Below are positions 60,406 through 64,000 of a stretch of 64,000 nt of DNA, one piece after another. How positions within the stretch are numbered: position 1 is the stretch's first letter; each line of letters starts with the position of its first letter. Position numbers and translations under genes: made by a program. Source of the stretch: Bombella pluederhausensis (GTDB taxonomy: Bacteria; Pseudomonadota; Alphaproteobacteria; Acetobacterales; Acetobacteraceae); assembly GCF_026385525.1 (NCBI RefSeq), contig NZ_JANIDY010000001.1, positions 124,001-188,000 of the forward strand, given 5' to 3'. The notes beneath the pieces are model-generated. The model was not told the origin of the DNA and searched no databases. It was given only the letters and a program-made list of their open reading frames with translations.

Positions 60406-63400
60406 ATGACATGGCAGACAATTCTGCGCCGCGTGGCTTTTGGTCTTCTCGTGCCGCTGGTCGGGCTTCTTCTGGCCGTGACGCTTCTTCTGGGCCGTCT
60501 GGCACAGGGGCCGCTGGATGTGACGGGGTTGTCCCACCGTTGGGGTGGAGCCTTGACTCATCTGGGAGGTGGTACGCTGAGCTGGGAGCGTATGGCGCTC
60601 TCATGGCAGCCTAGACAGCAGGGACATTCCTCAAAGCTTCTGTTGAGTCTGGATAAGGTCCGCTACAGGGCTGGGGCAACGGGGGAAGAAGACGGGCTGG
60701 TCGAAGCCGACTTGCCGATACAGACGCTGGATCATGTCGGTGTTGTCTTCAAGCTGGCGAGTTTGTTTCATGGTCAGGTAGGCATCAGGTCTCTGGATGT
60801 GCAGGGGCTGAATCTGACGGCGTTCCGGGGTGCTGAGGGGAATTTCCAGCTGGGGAATACGCATCACAGAAAGAGGCATCACGGCTCGGCTGGTGCGCCA
60901 CCTCTGGCTTCTGTCATGCCCTATCATCTTGATCTGCATGACATAACATTGACGGTCCGGGATGAGGTCCAGCCTGATTCTATGATGGTCGTGTCTCTTT
61001 CGGAGCTGAAAGCGGATTATTCTCGGCTGTCTGGCTGGCAGGGTCATATGACGGCGTCCATTCAGGCGCCGGGGTTGGGGAGTGGGCCGGATGTATCCAC
61101 TGTCAGCCTGACAGGTAACATTGCCCCTGATGGGCAGGACACAACACATTGGCAGTTAAATCTTTCATCAATGCGCCTGCCTGTTCTCGCTTCATGGCTG
61201 CCTTTGTCTCCAGCGCAGCGGAAGGGGTTTGATGTACCCAACCTGCCGCTGGCGCTGCATGTTGAGGGACAGTTGAATGGGCGTGATGTGCTGGGGCAGT
61301 TCGATCATCTGGAAGGTGTGCTGGAAGCCGGGGAAGGTGAAATCGACCGGCCCGGTAAGATACCGTTCCGTCTGACAACAGCCCGTTCGTCCTTCCGGCT
61401 GGGGCCTGCACAGGCTGGTCAGGCTGAACCGCTGGCCATGACCTTGCATTCAGATATCAGTGCGCTGGATTCCCTCAATAATACAGTGCCGTTCATCATT
61501 GATGCTCATGGTCGGATGGATCATCTGAGCAGCCCCAAAGATATTGACCTGACCATTGATGGTAATGTGGCAGCGTTTGATTTCGCCACGCTGGCCAGTG
61601 TCTGGCCGGATGGGACAGCCCGTGGTGCCCGCCGCTGGATGACGACCAATATGACGGCGGGTCGGGGTGAGAATCTGAATCTTCAGCTTTATTTTGCCAG
61701 CCATACCGGATGGGGCGGGCTGGACGTAAAGAAGCTGGGTGGCGACCTGATCGGCCATGGCCTGAATGTAACATGGATGGAAGGGCTTCCGCAGGTTACG
61801 GGCGAGTATGCCCATGCCCATTTCATGGATGATGGCCGCCTTCTGATCGAACTTCAGCATGGGCATCTTGATGATGGGCGAGGGGATAAGGTTCTTATCC
61901 CGACAGGGCGTATCATTCTGAGTGGCCTTCTCGAGCGGGAACAGATGGGGGATTTCTCGCTGAATATGGAAGGTCCGCTCCCTGCATTCGTAACGGTCCT
62001 TTCCAGCCCGAGGCTCAATCTTCTGTCCCGCCATCCCGTCAATCCTTCCGAAACCGGTGGTGATATGAAAGGGCTGTTGACCCTGAAGCTGCCGCTCAGA
62101 AGTCATATCCGTATGGATGAAATGTCATTCGGGGCGGAGTTCGACTTTCGCAATGTATGGATGACCATGCCGTCATTAGGGCGCATTCAGGAGGGTTCAG
62201 GGCACCTTTCCGTGACGGATACAGGTCTGACGGTGAAGGGTGGTGCATCATTCCGCGGTGTTGCGGTGAAGGGCAGCCTGTTTGACAGTTTTCAGACCAA
62301 CATGCCGGGGCGCCTTTTGCTGAAGGCTGATCTGACAGCTCCGCTGGGGGCTTCAGAACTGCGTAGCCTCGGTGTCCCTTCTATGCTGGCGCAGGACTCT
62401 GTCTTGCAGGGCAAAGGGCAGGGGCACATTGTTTACAGCCAGTACGGCGAGGGCTCTGGCCACAGGAATGGCAAGGCGGAAGTGGAAGCCAATCTCGAAG
62501 GGTTAGGGGTTCGGGCACGTTTCTGGCAGAAGCCTGTCGGGGTTCCGGCGGGGCTCCGTGGTAGTGTCATGTGGCAGGATGGACGGCTGAACCGTCTGGA
62601 AGATGTGCGTGCCTATGGGCCGCAGCTGTCTCTTGAGGCTTCTGGGCGTATGCGGCATGACCAGCTCGGTGGGATCAGTCTGACCCATTTTCAGGTGGGG
62701 CGCACGACAGGTAGCGCCATACTGGACTGGCCCGTGAAGGGTACCAGTGTTGACGGGCGCTATCAGATTGATGTTCAGGCCCGTACATTGGACATCACGC
62801 CATGGCTTGGCGGGAAGAAAGCAGCCCCAGCATCACCCCCCACGGCTGATGAAGTTGCTGCCGCTAAAAGTAAGACGAGCTCGAAGAAAAAGGGTAAAGA
62901 GTCGCATTCTGCGGAAGACATTCACATCGCTACGCATATGGAGAAGCTCTTTCTGCCAGAAGGTATCTGGAGCATCGGCGTTCGTGCGGACAGGGTGATC
63001 TATGGAAATGAGCAGAATGCCAGTCATATGAAGATCGGGCTGCGCTGGGCGGCGCAGCGCCTTCAGGAAGCCTCTTTGCATGTGGCGCAGCCTTCCATCA
63101 GTTTTGATATCCTGCCCGCTGCCGGTCAGATAGGAACGCTGGATGTGAAGCTGGCCATTGCCGATTTCGGTGGGCTTCTGGCGTCAACCGGGGTGTATGA
63201 CCAGCTTTCTGGTGGTGCGTTCGACCTTCAGGGACAGTGCAAGCCGGTAGGGGCTGCTGTGTCCGATGCTGAGCACAGCATGGGGTTGGGTCTTGGTGTG
63301 CCGCCTTTTGTCGGGACGCTGCGGGTGGACCATATGACGTTGGAAAATCCACCGGCGCCTCTTGTTATTGCTACTCTGGCGGCACCGATGCATTGGGGGC

Positions 63401-63738
63401 AGATATCCCGCAAACGCTTTGAGGATGTGCGGCTTAGAGCCTCATTCGGTGTGGCGGGAGCACGGCTGAATCTGGATGATGCCAGAGCGAGCAATGCCAT
63501 TTTCGGTGGGACGATGACGGGGCAAATAGACCTCGATCAGTCCATGATGCAGATGAAAGGGACGCTCTCGCCATTCTTTGGGGTGAATCAGGCGGCGGGC
63601 AGCTTCTTCGGCGCTAAAAAGGGGCGGGGCATTATGGCGATGACCTATACGCTGGAAGGCCCTTTGGCCAAACCGGAGATGCATGTTAACCCCTTCTCGG
63701 CCTTTGTGCCCAGTGTGCTGCGGCGCCTGTTTGAGTGA
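60406..63738 (+). CDS. AsmA/YhdP-like membrane protein
   Basis: The 1110-residue protein has one N-terminal membrane helix (about 10-32) and a long, mostly beta-strand periplasmic part, the layout of AsmA-like bridge proteins such as YhdP that carry phospholipids between the two membranes. The C-terminal region (about 985-1085) with RLNLDDARASNAIFGGTMTG and GTLSPFFGVNQAAG resembles the AsmA C-terminal domain. A Lys/Ser-rich linker (about 820-845, KSKTSSKKKGKESH) interrupts the strands. No good ribosome site precedes the ATG. It lies between bcp and rarA, both in the same direction. Transport of lipid is inferred from family only. Confidence 0.8.
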   Translation: MTWQTILRRVAFGLLVPLVGLLLAVTLLLGRLAQGPLDVTGLSHRWGGALTHLGGGTLSWERMALSWQPRQQGHSSKLLLSLDKVRYRAGATGEEDGLVEADLPIQTLDHVGVVFKLASLFHGQVGIRSLDVQGLNLTAFRGAEGNFQLGNTHHRKRHHGSAGAPPLASVMPYHLDLHDITLTVRDEVQPDSMMVVSLSELKADYSRLSGWQGHMTASIQAPGLGSGPDVSTVSLTGNIAPDGQDTTHWQLNLSSMRLPVLASWLPLSPAQRKGFDVPNLPLALHVEGQLNGRDVLGQFDHLEGVLEAGEGEIDRPGKIPFRLTTARSSFRLGPAQAGQAEPLAMTLHSDISALDSLNNTVPFIIDAHGRMDHLSSPKDIDLTIDGNVAAFDFATLASVWPDGTARGARRWMTTNMTAGRGENLNLQLYFASHTGWGGLDVKKLGGDLIGHGLNVTWMEGLPQVTGEYAHAHFMDDGRLLIELQHGHLDDGRGDKVLIPTGRIILSGLLEREQMGDFSLNMEGPLPAFVTVLSSPRLNLLSRHPVNPSETGGDMKGLLTLKLPLRSHIRMDEMSFGAEFDFRNVWMTMPSLGRIQEGSGHLSVTDTGLTVKGGASFRGVAVKGSLFDSFQTNMPGRLLLKADLTAPLGASELRSLGVPSMLAQDSVLQGKGQGHIVYSQYGEGSGHRNGKAEVEANLEGLGVRARFWQKPVGVPAGLRGSVMWQDGRLNRLEDVRAYGPQLSLEASGRMRHDQLGGISLTHFQVGRTTGSAILDWPVKGTSVDGRYQIDVQARTLDITPWLGGKKAAPASPPTADEVAAAKSKTSSKKKGKESHSAEDIHIATHMEKLFLPEGIWSIGVRADRVIYGNEQNASHMKIGLRWAAQRLQEASLHVAQPSISFDILPAAGQIGTLDVKLAIADFGGLLASTGVYDQLSGGAFDLQGQCKPVGAAVSDAEHSMGLGLGVPPFVGTLRVDHMTLENPPAPLVIATLAAPMHWGQISRKRFEDVRLRASFGVAGARLNLDDARASNAIFGGTMTGQIDLDQSMMQMKGTLSPFFGVNQAAGSFFGAKKGRGIMAMTYTLEGPLAKPEMHVNPFSAFVPSVLRRLFE

Positions 63739-63766
63739 GAGGCCATAAGAGGGGGAGGCAGGAGAG

Positions 63767-64000
63767 ATGATGATGTCGGATATGGTGCCAGACCTCTTTG
63801 GTAGCCCTGCGCCTGACAGACCTTCCCGGCAGGACGAAAGGGGAGCATCAGAGCGTTTTCCGGCAGCGTCATCAGCGCATTCAGCATCCCGTCACCGGGC
63901 CGGGACCCAGCCACTGGCGGACCGGCTACGCCCGCAGTCATTGGATGATGTGCAGGGGCAGGCTCATCTACTGGGGTCAGAAGGGACGCTGACCCGTATG
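63767..64000 (+). CDS. rarA: replication-associated recombination protein RarA (5' part)
   Basis: The window ends 78 codons into this gene. After a Ser/Arg-rich N-terminus, PLADRLRPQSLDDVQGQAHLLG (about residues 50-71) is the typical start of the RarA/MgsA AAA+ ATPase, which acts at stalled replication forks. The first ATG of three in a row has GGAGG and AGGAGAG directly upstream. The ATPase motifs lie beyond the window. Confidence 0.85.
   Translation, partial: MMMSDMVPDLFGSPAPDRPSRQDERGASERFPAASSAHSASRHRAGTQPLADRLRPQSLDDVQGQAHLLGSEGTLTRM

Overview
The window looks like chromosome of an acetic acid bacterium (Alphaproteobacteria, Acetobacteraceae), possibly a host-associated genus such as Bombella or Saccharibacter. 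That placement is inference. It rests on three Hint-domain proteins of the acetic-acid-bacterial type, two giant autotransporters, a System I cytochrome c maturation operon, a Shemin-type 5-aminolevulinate synthase (HemA), and roughly 55-60 % GC in the housekeeping genes. I found no rRNA, tRNA, CRISPR array, insertion sequence or prophage.

1-11.6 kb is housekeeping: a nitronate monooxygenase-like flavoprotein, PdxH diverging from a TIM-barrel protein of unknown function, a kup-hemW-DUF1489 run, YggS diverging from an RsmB-type methyltransferase, a cysteine synthase diverging from a rhodanese around a perfect palindrome, and a DUF2272 lipoprotein. 11.7-16.8 kb holds two paralogous Hint proteins and an aldo/keto reductase. 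The order reductase - Hint - reductase remnant - Hint indicates an old tandem duplication. 17-24.7 kb is rich in metal and ion functions: a His-rich CobW/COG0523 GTPase coupled to a WD40 protein, a ClC antiporter, two overlapping CDF cation exporters (one with a 15-copy hexanucleotide repeat coding for His-Gly) and an FAD-dependent dehydrogenase.

24.9-32.0 kb is a 2376-residue autotransporter with internal passenger repeats and a leader that can fold over its ribosome binding site. An MFS transporter and HemA follow. 34.8-39.2 kb is a probable secretion locus on the minus strand: a third Hint protein, a small exported protein and a TpsB/FhaC-type outer-membrane transporter, with no recognisable large TpsA. 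39.5-42.0 kb carries a small unknown gene, CvpA and PurF. 42.2-47.6 kb is a second autotransporter (1806 residues) with an AT-rich passenger head and Thr-rich tandem repeats. 47.7-51.3 kb carries fumarase, malic enzyme and a zinc-ribbon membrane protein. 51.3-56.3 kb is an overlapping ccmC-D-E-F-G-H-I operon without ccmA or ccmB. The right end has an EVE protein, EcsC, Aat, an exported protein, a Bcp peroxiredoxin, a large AsmA/YhdP-like protein and the start of rarA.

The recurring theme is the cell surface. Three autoprocessing-type Hint proteins, two autotransporters and a TpsB transporter lie within 36 kb, interleaved with ordinary metabolism. The least explained parts are the Hint proteins (no Sec signal seen, catalytic residues intact, covarying downstream RNA hairpin) and the small exported protein coupled to TpsB.
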